Below, piece by piece: positions 9,431 through 20,162 of a stretch of DNA of 64,000 nucleotides. The notes beneath the pieces are model-generated. The model had not been told where the DNA came from. It saw only the letters and a program-made list of their open reading frames with translations, and made no database searches. The position numbers and the translations under genes are program-made. Origin of the DNA: Acanthosepion esculentum (Eukaryota > Mollusca > Cephalopoda > Sepiida > Sepiidae). The DNA is taken from the NCBI GenBank assembly GCA_964036315.1, contig OZ038498.1, positions 14,926,997 to 14,990,996 on the forward strand, in the 5' to 3' direction. Each line of letters starts with the position of its first letter. Positions within the stretch are counted from its first letter, which is position 1.

Positions 9431-10019
9431 TTTAATTTTCTCCGGGAATCACTTCGTTCACCCGTTAGAGGTTATCAGCAATTGACTGCTTATACTACTC
9501 GATTTTTCTTTTTTATATGAACTTTTCATTGGTGAAAATGTTTTTCATAGTGTATATGTGCGTGAGTGTGTGTGCGATCGCGCGCTGTCTACGCGTATAT
9601 GCTTACGCGTAGAATGCCGTTGTTATTCGTCCTTTTCGTAGCTTTTTTCACTTTACACTCACTCCTTAAAATTTTCTTTGTCTCCTTTTCCTCTTTCAGT
9701 TCAACTGTAGTCATATTGATTCCGGTTTTCTAGACACATTAAAAAAATAATAGTTAAATATTGCTACTTCCCCGCAATGTAAAGTTCGATGTGAAGGCTC
9801 AGTTTGTTATATGGTAGTTTCAAAATCTTCAGGCGTCTCAAAGGACAAGATATTCATTCAAATATCCACATGAAACATTAAGTCGCGGAAAAACAGGAAT
9901 ATTTGAGTAATGTTTTTTTTTTAATATATTTCTTATAATGTTATATTTTTTTATTATATTGTAACCCGAGAATTATTCTTACAGCGCCCTTATTTGTTTT
10001 ATTACACAATATAACGGGT

Positions 10020-10650
10020 GTAACACCAAAATTGTCCAAATCGTGTTACAGTATAATTGTCCATCCCGCATAATGTTTAATATCTAAAAAACCACTAAAC
10101 CAATTGAGTTTCTTTTTTCCAGGTTCTCAGACAAGACATTGAGCAAACTTGATACCATTTGTCGTAACAATAACTGAAAACCCCTTTGAATTCCTAGAAA
10201 GAGAACCTGTTAAAATCGTTTTGTGTCAGACCCACAGTCTTCCCAACTGAGGAACGGTGAGAAGAAAAATCATTCAGGCCTTCAATAATCGTACCAACAT
10301 TTATAATCTGACTTCCATCATCAAAGCCCATTCAAGAACCACCAAGAGAACGGTGAATAATTTTTTAAAAAGAGGGAACAGTAGAGAGGAAAACTGAATC
10401 AGGAGGTCACAACAGGAAGAGGGATCATCATTTCAACTTAAAGCTAAAGAGATCAATTCGAAAAGATGTCAACTCAATTCATAAGACGTTTGGCATGTGA
10501 GAGAGGAGTTTCAGCTATGACAGTCCAAAGAGTAGTGAAAAAAGACTTCAAAATTAAATCGTACGTGAAAATTGTGAGGCACCTTGTTACTTCAGGACAG
10601 AAAGTTAGAAGGTTAGAGAGGGCGATGATCATCTTGATTAACTTGTAAAA
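10020..10650 (+). pseudogene. Tc1/mariner-superfamily transposase N-terminal remnant
   Basis: The plus strand carries a decayed helix-turn-helix region split over frames. One frame gives KKIIQAFNNRTNIYNLTSII then KAHSRTTKRTVNNFLKRG; a second gives VERKTESGGHNRKRDH; a third (10466-10648) gives IRRLACERGVSAMTVQRVVK then KDFKIKSY. The order (paired-like HTH, a V-E-R-K linker, then a second HTH before the catalytic domain) is that of Tc1/IS630-type transposases. No catalytic Asp is visible, so only the DNA-binding part survives. Confidence 0.6.
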
Positions 10651-10989
10651 CGATCCTGGAATAATATATATTATATATATATTTGAACATTATTTCCATA
10701 CTTCCTGAGCTTCCTATGATTAATTAATGACGAACATGTCATTTTCGTCTATGATCGATTTCATCACGATTTTTCTGTTAAGCTTGGAGAGTAATTATAC
10801 ATTCTTATTGCTCAAAGAAGAGTCCAATAGTGTTATATAAACTTCGGGATATTCTAGTAAGGTATCTTTAATCATTTATAAGATACAATGGTTCAAAGCT
10901 TAATTTAACAATTGTACAATTTTGCTGTTACACTCGTTATATGTGTACGTGTGTGTATAAAAATCCCAAGAGTCAATAAAACAATTCCA

Positions 10990-11012
10990 TAAAAAAGCCT
11001 TAATAAAAGAAT

Positions 11013-11073
<61 letters not shown>

Positions 11074-11105
11074 CGAGAACTTTCACACACACACACACAC
11101 ATATT
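10990..11105. repeat. (TA)n and (CA)n microsatellite
   Basis: Pure TA dinucleotides (about 11016-11070) and, after a short spacer, a (CA)n run (11084-11101). It lies directly upstream of the Penelope-like fragment. Confidence 0.95.
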
Positions 11106-11133
11106 TATATATATATAGGGAAGTGGTTACGGT

Positions 11134-11475
11134 TGTTCCAACGAGAGAAAAGTGTATATTTTTGGAAACCCCACAAAAACATTCATAATAAATAAAAATT
11201 TAAACTCCAAAAATGTGATTTACGCACTCAAATGCACAAAAGGCAAGAGTTCATATATACGTATCAGCCAAGCACTAAACCACAGAGTTTCCCTTCACAA
11301 AAGCGACATCAAATTACCAGACAACAGAAAACTCATTGTATCACAACACATCTCAAATTTAATCAAGGTAAATTTTAAATAATGCCAATATACGAAACAG
11401 AAAATTATTCTTACCTACAAATACAAGAAAAAAACTTCATAATCAAATTTAAACCAGCACTAAATAGATTATAAC
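11134..11475 (+). pseudogene. Penelope-like element GIY-YIG endonuclease fragment
   Basis: The frame from about 11152 encodes NLNSKNVIYALKCTKGKSSY, then IRISQALNHRVSLHKSDIKL, KLIVSQHIS, and in a following frame YLQIQEKNFIIKF, ending near the sequence for KPALNRL. This matches the order of the C-terminal endonuclease of Penelope-like retroelements: N-V-I-Y, a Cys motif, Y-I-G, H-R-V/H-K, and the final K-F-K-P-x-L-N. The second Cys is Gly and YIG has become YIR, so it is inactive. (TA)n tracts flank it on both sides, as in several other repeats here. Confidence 0.68.
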
Positions 11476-11902
11476 CCCCCCCACACACACACACACGCAA
11501 AAATACACAGAATAAACACATAATGACCAAATACCGTAGTCGATTCTGTTATGCTGACATAGAAGATTGCTATGCGACGAGAAAGGTCGCGAAATATCAG
11601 ACGCAATTGTAAATTCATAATGCATTTCTATGACGTCGTACCACGAAAAAGAACGAAATGTTAACACGAGAACAATATGCAATATATATATATATATATA
11701 TTGTTCAAGAAAGACATTTGAATCACTACCACGCAAAAAATTCATTTTTATAATGCGTGGAAATATCTACTCTTTGCTTGAAGAAGCTCACGAAATCAGA
11801 AACCGGTGTAGCAGAATTATGGAAAATAGAGTATAATATATATTTTAAAATAAAAAAATCCACATTCCAACCAAAAATGTTTGCGGTGCATCTTCTTTTT
11901 AA

Positions 11903-11904
<2 letters not shown>

Positions 11905-11972
<68 letters not shown>
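11905..11972. repeat. (TA)n microsatellite
   Basis: About 60 bp of uninterrupted TA dinucleotides following the Penelope-like segment. Confidence 0.95.
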
Positions 11973-11976
<4 letters not shown>

Positions 11977-12114
11977 CTGCGTTACTTAAATACGAAAACC
12001 AAAAAGAGAAAATATACAGTGTAACAAATAAATAACAAATTTAATAAATTGATCTAAATACATCCAAATATATAAATAAACTAACAACCGATACCGATAA
12101 ACTAGCCGTTTAGA

Positions 12115-12610
12115 AAAAACAAATAAAGATAATCCAAATAAATAAATTAAAAACTGTTTCCGCCAAAATAATAGTCAGAACAAACTACAAAAATCGACCC
12201 CAATATTCAACAAATAGCTTTAATTATCTTCCCCCCCAAAAAAAACTATTAAATAAGCTATATAAACATATTTTTATTACGTTAATAAAAACACCGATCA
12301 AAATAAAAATAAAAAATAAATAAATATATGAGTTAAAAATAAAAATAAATAAAAACAAGCAAAATAATTTGACCCAAATAAAACAAACAAACGACTTCCG
12401 GTAAAATAACCGCCAAAATAGACTAGCCACAATAAGCTATATAAACAAATTCTTACAACGTTAATAAAAACACCAATCAAAAAAAAATAAATAAATAAAT
12501 ATATAAGATAAAAAATAAAAATAAAATTAAATAATTTGACACAAATAAATAAATAAACAAATAAAAGACTTCCGGTAAAATAACCGCCAAAATAGACTAC
12601 CCACAATGCA
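12115..12610. repeat. ~185-bp tandem duplication, A-rich
   Basis: Two adjacent units (about 12249-12432 and 12433-12607) share 'aagctatataaaca', 'cgttaataaaaacacc', 'ataatttgac' and 'gacttccggtaaaataaccg'. A third, more decayed unit may lie at 12115-12190 (TTTCCGCCAAAATAATAG). Confidence 0.75.
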
Positions 12611-12639
12611 GCACTCACCAGTATATATAAATAGCCGAG

Positions 12640-12738
12640 AAAAATAACAGCACTCGTGGCCTGACGATTACATCTAGCATGAAACAGACTGTCTCGCCTC
12701 TAAGTGTTGACTTCTATGTTCACTTTTATATTTTATAC

Positions 12739-12805
<67 letters not shown>

Positions 12806-12941
12806 TGGACATGGAAGTCAACACTTAGAGGCGACAGTCTGTTTCATGCTAGTGCAATCGTCAGTTTATATTTACACACGCTCTATCTCTGATATTGAGC
12901 ACTTTATCCCATAAATATAGCACACTTTAAGACTACATTTC

Positions 12942-12950
<9 letters not shown>
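12640..12950. repeat. Foldback repeat with (TA)n loop
   Basis: Two arms in opposite orientation flank a ~70-bp (TA)n core: one arm contains 'gcctctaagtgttgacttc', the other 'gaagtcaacacttagaggc'. The arms extend outward through 'cagtctgtttcatgctag'. The right arm continues to a conserved 'gctctatctctgatattgag' segment also present at 33430-33500 and 40100-40170. It is a recurring foldback family, non-coding. Confidence 0.75.
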
Positions 12951-12984
<34 letters not shown>

Positions 12985-12988
<4 letters not shown>

Positions 12989-13076
12989 AAGAATTTTCAT
13001 TGACTTTTCCTTCTTTCTGACGAATTGTATATTAAGGTTGCAGTTTCCACTCTGACAGGAAATGCAAATGCCAGCC

Positions 13077-13134
<58 letters not shown>

Positions 13135-13255
13135 ATTATTATTATTATTATTAAGAATTTTCATTGACTTTTCCTTCTTTCTAACGAATTGTATAATATA
13201 AAGGTTGCAGTTTCCACTCTGACAGGAAATGCAAATGCCAGCCGTGCTCATGCCA
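12985..13255. repeat. ~105-bp direct duplication split by (TA)n
   Basis: The segment 'aagaattttcattgactttt' through 'aaatgcaaatgccagccgtg' occurs at about 12985-13078 and again at 13152-13246. The two copies are separated by (TA)n and (TTA)n. The difference between copies is small, so the duplication is recent or was spread by slippage or unequal exchange. Confidence 0.8.
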
Positions 13256-13419
13256 TTAAGTGTTAACTGAAGCAACTCGGAGATAACGAGCTTCTTAAAA
13301 AATAATCAGAAGAAATGACAAATCCCCCAGCACGAGCATCATACGTTTTATTACAGGATTTCATTAAATTTTCATTTATTGGCTTCTTCTTAATGGCCAA
13401 ATGAGAGTATATATTGTAA

Positions 13420-14110
13420 AGTGTCGATCCAGAACATAGGCGATCATGGTTTCCACAACTTCTTGTCATTTGTGGTTCGGTTCTGCCAACAATTTACCCA
13501 AACTTGTTAGGTTATTTTCAGCGTTACTCTCTCGCTCTTGTCTTCAATAAGTTCTTTGAGTGTCAAATTCTCCAAGCCCTCTTTTCTGATTTTTTGCACC
13601 AAGAAATATCAGCTGTCTCTTCCTGATACAAAGTATGTGTACTTTTTGTTTTCATTTTCTCTAAAATTTCGTCGTTGCTCACATGTCCAGTCCATAGTAT
13701 TCTCAGCATCCTTCTGTAGATCAACTTTTCTGTTACCTCAAGTTTTTCATTCCATTGTGAGGAGATAGTCCAGCATTCACTTTCATATATGAAGACTGAT
13801 ATTACATAGAAGTTCAGTACTCATTTCTTTCTTTCTAACGAAATTTTCCTGTTTCTTAATATTCTACTTATCTTTTAGAAGGCAACTTTCGCCATTCCAA
13901 TCCACTTCGAGTTTTGGTGTCGTATATTCTGTTAAAATACTTCCTATATATTCAAATTTTTGTAATTGATTTTGGTGTCTAAAATTTGTATTTTGCATCA
14001 TAGCTATCGGCAACTTAAATATTACTTTCTTAAAAATCATTTTTTTGTTTTACTATTTTTCATTCCATGCAAAGCCCAAGAGCCACTCAAAGTAGACGAT
14101 TGATCTCATT
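13420..14110 (-). pseudogene. RTE-like LINE C-terminal fragment
   Basis: The minus strand encodes, in shifting frames, YIGSILTE, then NVISVFIYESECWTISSQWN and EKLEVTEKLIYRRMLRILWT followed by GHVSNDEILEKM. This is the region after the RT catalytic core in RTE-type LINEs. Stops and frameshifts make it dead. The right edge, near 14070, shares 'gcccaagagccactcaaagt' with a spot at 57118-57150. Confidence 0.68.
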
Positions 14111-14404
14111 TTCAAAATCTCTCTTCCACAACGTTGCTCAGATAAAAAGCTGACTGAACAGAACTTCCTCTTTACCAATGCTATACAAATGAAATACGGA
14201 TGTTGTTATACCATCTGCGTGGTATGGCAGGTTACAACTGTTAAAGTCTGAACTAGTGGAACTTATTGGTTGATGCAGTTTTTTACGGTTTATCAACACT
14301 TTTGTTATTTGAAGTCGAAATATATTTTGGATTTGTAAGAATAATTTTTCACAAACGCATAAAGAATTTTTGGGAGAACAACAATGTATTTTTCCAGGTA
14401 CAAT

Positions 14405-14525
14405 TCCAGCTATTTAACCTATAGATGGGGGAGAGGGATTCATACCTTTTCCAGTTGTATTCGCGCCCAAGTAAATATAATAATCTCGAGTTGAATTTGA
14501 ACTCAGTTCTCGTTGGTAGAACAAA
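14405..14525 (-). mobile_element. SINE fragment, relative of 7254-7515 and 27845-27995
   Basis: On the minus strand a B box (GAGTTCAAATTCAA) is followed by a conserved body (ATATTTACTTGG, then AAAAGGTATGAATCCCTCTC). The same body occurs at 27858-27930, where it follows a tRNA-like head. Confidence 0.55.
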
Positions 14526-14529
14526 GGAA

Positions 14530-15330
14530 TATATCTCGTCTAAGCCTTGTGCGTCTTAATATGTTTTGTTTTTTCGTTATTTCTCCCAAACCCTGTTCTA
14601 CCATCCATTTGCTAAAGCTTATCAAATATGTTCCACGTTCCTTTCCTATTCCCTCTTTCCTTCAATCTTGGGAGTATCATGTTTTCCAAGCCTTCCTATA
14701 TCATTACGTTTCCCAGAAAATTCAACTGCCTCATCCTGATGTTAAGTATAAGTTCCTTTTGTGTTTCCATTTTCTCAAAAACTTCGTCGTTGCTCACGTG
14801 TTCGGTCCATGTAATCCTTAGCATCTTTCTGTAGAGCTATATTTCTGTTGCTTCAAGTCTCTTCTTCATCTTTGAGGAGATTGTCCAGTATTATTCTCTG
14901 CCCTATTGAAGGACAGATATCATGTAACAGTTCGAAAAACTTTTTACTTTGTTTCTAACGAAATTCTGTCTCTTAATACCCTGCTTAGCTTTTGGAAGGC
15001 ATCTTTGGCCATCCCAATACGCCTTTACCGTCTGAACACTTCCCAGATATTTACATTTTTGTACTTGTTTGATTTTAGTGTCCCCGATTTGTAATTTGCA
15101 TTTTGGATTGGTCCCTTTTGCTGATGACCATGCATTTTGTCTTTTTGTAGTTTTTACTTAATCCTTTTTTTCTCGCTTTTTTTTTTTTTTCGCTGCCTTC
15201 TGTCGGAGTTTTTTTTTTTTTTTTAGTTTCCTTTCCGTGTCTGCTATCAGGCCGTCTGTAAAGATTGTGGCCGCTAATAATGAATCCTGTAGGATTTCTA
15301 ATTCTCCCGGAATTGCCTCTATGTCATGTT
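14530..15330 (-). pseudogene. RTE-like LINE fragment, longer copy
   Basis: The minus strand gives, from right to left, a GFIISGHNL scrap (RT palm), then RITWTEHVSNDEVFEKMETQ, and QLNFLGNVMI with GLENMILPR. These match the C-terminal blocks at 13420-14110. Poly-T runs near 15180-15220 interrupt it. Confidence 0.6.
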
Positions 15331-15599
15331 TAGGTTATTTCATATAACACATACTATCCAAATTTTAGGATAAAAAGGACAACAGTTTAAAAGTGGAATA
15401 TTTGAATAAAGATTTTATTATCATTTGATATTGTTTTATCTTCTCAAATATATTCATAAAATCTTGATTTAAATCAATTTAACTTCCTCTATATTTTAAA
15501 AACACTTATAATGTTTTACTTCTAAATCGTAAAGATGCATGATCAAATTTTCAGAATCATTTCTATTATATAGGAGGACTTAAGATAAATCTTTTTAAA

Positions 15600-16195
15600 G
15601 TCGAAAGTATCACCTGACAAGGATGCCACTTCAGATATCTCGGTGTATGGATTAGTTATAACAAATTTAGTGTAGAAGATAAGGAAATTAAACATAGTAT
15701 AGGCTGTGCTAGGGATAGTTTCGCCCAACACCACAAGTTGCTACAAAACTAAAACATTAACCTAAGAACTCCAGTTATGCTCTTCAATAGCCTCGTCAGA
15801 TCGAAAGCTTTAATATGGCGCCAAACTCTTTCAAAAATGTTTAAATTGTCAACTGTATACAATCGCTTTCACAGATCAATGATTAAAAAAGTCTTCAAGC
15901 TAATGCAGCCTGTAGGTCTTAGAGAGGACCCTCCTTCTTCGAACCTCGTGGACTGACGCTTCAAAATGACAAAGAACTGTATCAAATAACAGAAACTAGA
16001 TTACTCGAGGAATTTCGATAACAGCAACAACTAAAATGAATAACTCATGTAACACGAAGCGAAAATAAGGTTTTAATCAAAATATTTGACTTTCCACACA
16101 ATTTCAAACAAAAAGTTAGGAAGGAAACTTCCATCAGTACTAGAAAGAGCACTAACAGTTACTGGACTTGAGAAACCTATTTTTCTGAAACACAC
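15600..16195 (+). pseudogene. LINE RT C-terminal fragment with 3' end
   Basis: The plus strand encodes RYLGVWISYNKFSVEDKEIK, HSIGCARDSFAQHHKLL, RTPVMLFNSLVRSKALIW and YNRFHRSMIKKVFKL. Near the 3' end comes HTISNKKLGRKLPSVLERAL then TVTGLEKPIFLK. It is the post-YADD part of an RTE/jockey-like LINE down to the stop, followed by (CA)n(TA)n as its tail. The terminal block recurs at 41540-41712. It contains stops. Confidence 0.65.
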
Positions 16196-16211
16196 ACACA
16201 CACACACACAG

Positions 16212-16251
<40 letters not shown>

Positions 16252-16409
16252 ATTCATTCATTCATTCATCGGACAATAGTTCTAAATAGACACTTTTCAT
16301 TATTTTCCATTTTGTTTTGGTCAGTTCTCATTGGTGAGTCACGTATCACGTGCTAAAAAAACTATAAAAAAAATAATTCTATGTGTATTAGAACTATGAA
16401 TCAATCAAT

Positions 16410-16455
<46 letters not shown>

Positions 16456-16460
16456 CTATT
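16190..16460. repeat. (CA)n, (TA)n and ATTC/AATC microsatellites
   Basis: (CA)n at 16190-16210, (TA)n at 16219-16250, ATTC repeats at 16252-16268, (AATC)n at 16400-16411 and (TA)n at 16412-16453. Confidence 0.9.
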
Positions 16461-16526
16461 ATCATTATTATTATTATAAAAGATTATAATATAAACATTT
16501 TGGAATCGCTACACAAAAGCTTTCAT

Positions 16527-16555
16527 GTTTCAATACTATGATAGTACATCTTCAG
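16527..16555 (-). ncRNA. Hammerhead-core-like motif with perfect 6-bp stem
   Basis: On the minus strand CTGAAGA (16549-16555) is followed by a hairpin with TACTAT pairing ATAGTA around one C, then GAAAC (16527-16531). This is the CUGANGA / stem II / GAAA layout of hammerhead ribozymes. Flanking helices I and III are not demonstrated. Similar cores occur at 7841, 58813, 61025 and 61796. Confidence 0.35.
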
Positions 16556-17195
16556 GCAATGGCAAGTAACTGGTGATTAAATGATTTTTTTAAGGAAATT
16601 TAAAAACAAAGTGTTACATCTTTTCCGAAAGGGGGTACGTATGGTCAGAATTAAAAACAGACTTGTGGATATGTCTTGATGAATGAATTAAATGCCAGTT
16701 CTACGCTAAATAGAAAAGTAAGGTCAGAGGGTGGAGGTGGGGGTGTTATATTTTCATGCCACGATAAAACGGAACTAGAAATACTAAATGTTTGTGTGCT
16801 TTATTTTGAAGTAAAACTAATTTAATGAAAATAAACTTGCATTGAACAACTAAATTTAATGGAGCATTTATGCACAATAACTCATAATAAACCAGAGTTT
16901 AAAATAGGTGAGTAATTAATAAATTTAAAAAGTGCCGATTTATTGCATGAGATCTCTGTGGTCGATGCTGCTCTGCGAGTTTTTTTTATATTCTGCTCCA
17001 TCGATACCAATGATAATCGAAGATCACTCCTTTTCATAATTCCCTGTCTATTTCTATATTAATTAATTTATATTAATATATTAATATTTTATTTTATTTT
17101 ATAAATATTTAAAATTTATATTATTATTTATTATTAATATATTAAATAATTTATATAATAATTTATAATCTTTATATAATTTCCCTTTATATATA

Positions 17196-17204
17196 TAATC
17201 CTTC

Positions 17205-17286
<82 letters not shown>
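17196..17286. repeat. (CT)n(AT)n(AG)n palindrome
   Basis: A (CT)n run, a (TA)n run and an (AG)n run make one long perfect palindrome able to form a hairpin or cruciform of about 90 nt. Confidence 0.9.
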
Positions 17287-17287
<1 letters not shown>

Positions 17288-17298
17288 TGAACAGACTG

Positions 17299-17331
<33 letters not shown>

Positions 17332-17378
17332 TGAACAGACTGAGATAGATAGATAGATAGATAGATATGAACAGACTG

Positions 17379-17427
<49 letters not shown>

Positions 17428-17438
17428 TGAACAGACTG

Positions 17439-17491
<53 letters not shown>

Positions 17492-17502
17492 TGAACAGAC
17501 TG

Positions 17503-17551
<49 letters not shown>

Positions 17552-17561
17552 TGAACAGACT

Positions 17562-17623
<62 letters not shown>

Positions 17624-17645
17624 TGAACAGACTGGGGTAGATAGA
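17287..17645. repeat. GATA minisatellite with ATGAACAGACTGA spacers
   Basis: (GATA)n blocks of varying length are separated by the 13-mer ATGAACAGACTGA. Spacer starts are at 17287, 17331, 17367, 17427, 17491, 17551 and 17623. The last two are mutated (TTAG, GGGG). The intervals (44, 36, 60, 64, 60, 72) are all multiples of four, so only whole GATA units were gained or lost. Confidence 0.95.
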
Positions 17646-18482
17646 TTACTAATTATAATAAATTATAATCTTTATATAATTTCCCTTTATATATAATCCT
17701 TCCTTTACATGTACATCTCAGTTTTTATTCAACTTTTACAATCAAAACATCTGGTAGAGTAAAAGGGACGCTAAAACTTACATCACTTGATCTTGTTTTC
17801 TGCTAGTTTTAGAGTTGTTTTTCCATTTTTAGTATTCTAATATAGCGTAGATTAGTATAGAAATTCCAATTTTCAGTTGTAACATTTCTTCCAAAGTGAA
17901 ATTGCACTATGGACCACTAAAATATTACCGTGGACTCCCAATTTTCTATTTTTTGCGTGGCCCCTAGTAATGTCACATGCACCCTTCGTGATCTATATGG
18001 ACCCCGGTTGAGACTTACTAATCTAAATGGAGATGGGAATATGTGAAAAAGTGTCCCAAAGCAGCTGAGCAAACAAACTCAAACTGTCGAAGATCGTTTC
18101 TTTATCATAAAACTAAATTTTCGAAATCCCAACAAGATATGAATGCGTGCTGAAAAATTCTCAGCCCGACCAACAAGCCTTTCAAAAAGAAAATCCGATA
18201 TTTCGTCAATTGGTCAGATTTGGAAAATTCGTCCGAGCTTGTTGTATCTCGTCTTATACGCCATCGATTATGGAATTCAACGTAAACGGAACTGAAGTTC
18301 CGTAATAATTAAAATTTGACGTATATTCTTACTGCAAATTTTCATGAAACGAAACTGTTGTGACCAAGTAAATGGTTAAAGAAATAACAAAACAAGTGTT
18401 GCAGATATATCATATATTAAACAGTAAGTACAACAGAAGAGAATTACACGACGAGTGAGTGTGTGTCGGTTGACCCAGCGTT

Positions 18483-18930
18483 CAATCTATTCGACTGTTA
18501 TACTTAACAGCCCCCGCCATGAGAGATGTATGTGGCACAAGGCCGAGTTTACCGAAGGCTCGGCCAAAAATATTGCCTTAGAACCCGTATAAGCGGGTTC
18601 AGGGTCTGTCTACCTCACCGGACGAAAATTTGCCCTTCAGCAAAGCCTCGTCCGGGTTCCTCTCTGCTCAAGGCAGAGAGTTCAACAATAATGAACAATC
18701 TATTCGGCTGTTATACTTAACGCCCCGCACGACGAGAGATTTATGTGGCACAAGGCCGAGTTTACCGTGGATTCTCCGATCCCTAGGTTCGGCCAAAAAT
18801 ATTCCCTTAGAACCCGCATAAATGGGTTCAATGCCTGTCTACCTACTCGGACGAAACTTTGCCCTTCGGCAAAGCCTCGTCCGGGTTCCTCTCCGCTCAA
18901 GGCAGAGAGTTCGACAGATGAACAATCTAT
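18483..18930 (-). mobile_element. Tandem pair of GGCCTTGTGCCACA-tailed SINE-like units
   Basis: Two adjacent units, 18483-18695 (213 bp) and 18696-18922 (227 bp), start with the same CAATCTATTCG block, and a third unit begins at 18923 but is cut. Each contains, on the minus strand, a core 'acgaggctttgcc', a 'gggttcta' block, 'ttggccgaacctaggg' or a deleted version, and a tail CGGCCTTGTGCCACA. The first unit lacks about 14 bp found in the second. The same core and tail occur singly at 51104-51262 and 54755-54945. I see no clear tRNA boxes. A conserved-core cephalopod SINE is a plausible identity but is not proven. Confidence 0.62.
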
Positions 18931-19124
18931 TCGACTGTTCCCAAGGCCTTCTCTCCTACTAATTTTATAGTAGGCGGAAGAGTCCAACATAGGCTCTTTA
19001 GAGGGAGGACACTACAACAGAAACCGAGCAAGAAAGCTGTCTGCTACAGAAGGATACTGAGAATTCCGTTGACGGAGCGAGTAATCAACGGAAAGAAAAT
19101 GGCAGAAAATGAACACTTAACAGT

Positions 19125-19218
19125 CAGAGGGAGGGCACCTCGACGTGGAGTAATGGTTACGATCGAGCAGCGAGTTCGAGCCTCACTGGTTTCCCCATAC
19201 TTACGGCTTTGTGCCAGA
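19125..19218 (+). mobile_element. tRNA-derived SINE, diverged copy of 2585-2710
   Basis: The head gives GGCACCTCGACG, A-box-like GGAGTAATGGTTA and B box GAGTTCGAGCCTC, then a 'ccccatacttacggc' body and TTTGTGCCA tail. It is the same family as the complete copy at 2585, with a shortened anticodon region and no clear target duplication. An open frame across it is SINE-derived, not a gene. Confidence 0.65.
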
Positions 19219-19732
19219 ACTAAGCTACAGTTAGTAAATCACTATAGCGTACAGTGGTATAATATTTGGCAAACTTGTCTCGCTGGAGTGAACCTTGGAA
19301 CACCAGCAATTAAGAGGTGGTTCCCCGCTCCTCAAAACCTCCTAATCAAAGGCTTGGCGGCCGGATGTCGTTTATCGTCTTACCCAGGATGCAGATGTAG
19401 TTTATCGTCATACCCAGGACGCTGTTTGCGTTTTAGCAATCTGATCGAACCTAAATAATGAAGTCATAAACCTATAACTTTCAAGTTTTTTTTGTTGGGT
19501 TAAATCAATATTAAAACGTTTCCTTTTAGTACCGACTGCCATCGTAACGTAAACAAACCTCATAGAATATGAATTAATATCGTGGGCCAGTCAATAACTA
19601 ATCAACGTATATGAAAGATAAGTCAGTCCTTGCAAAAGACTAAAAAGTTTTAATTAATCAGAAAACAAATTAAAAGGTCTTTCTCTCTAAATAAGTAGTA
19701 GTAAAATACACTACCATCGTAGGTCACTTCTT

Positions 19733-20159
<427 letters not shown>

Positions 20160-20162
<3 letters not shown>

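Noticed and set aside
19069..19458. 129-codon plus-strand frame
   Set aside because: Its middle is the tRNA-derived SINE at 19125-19218; the rest has no recognised domain.
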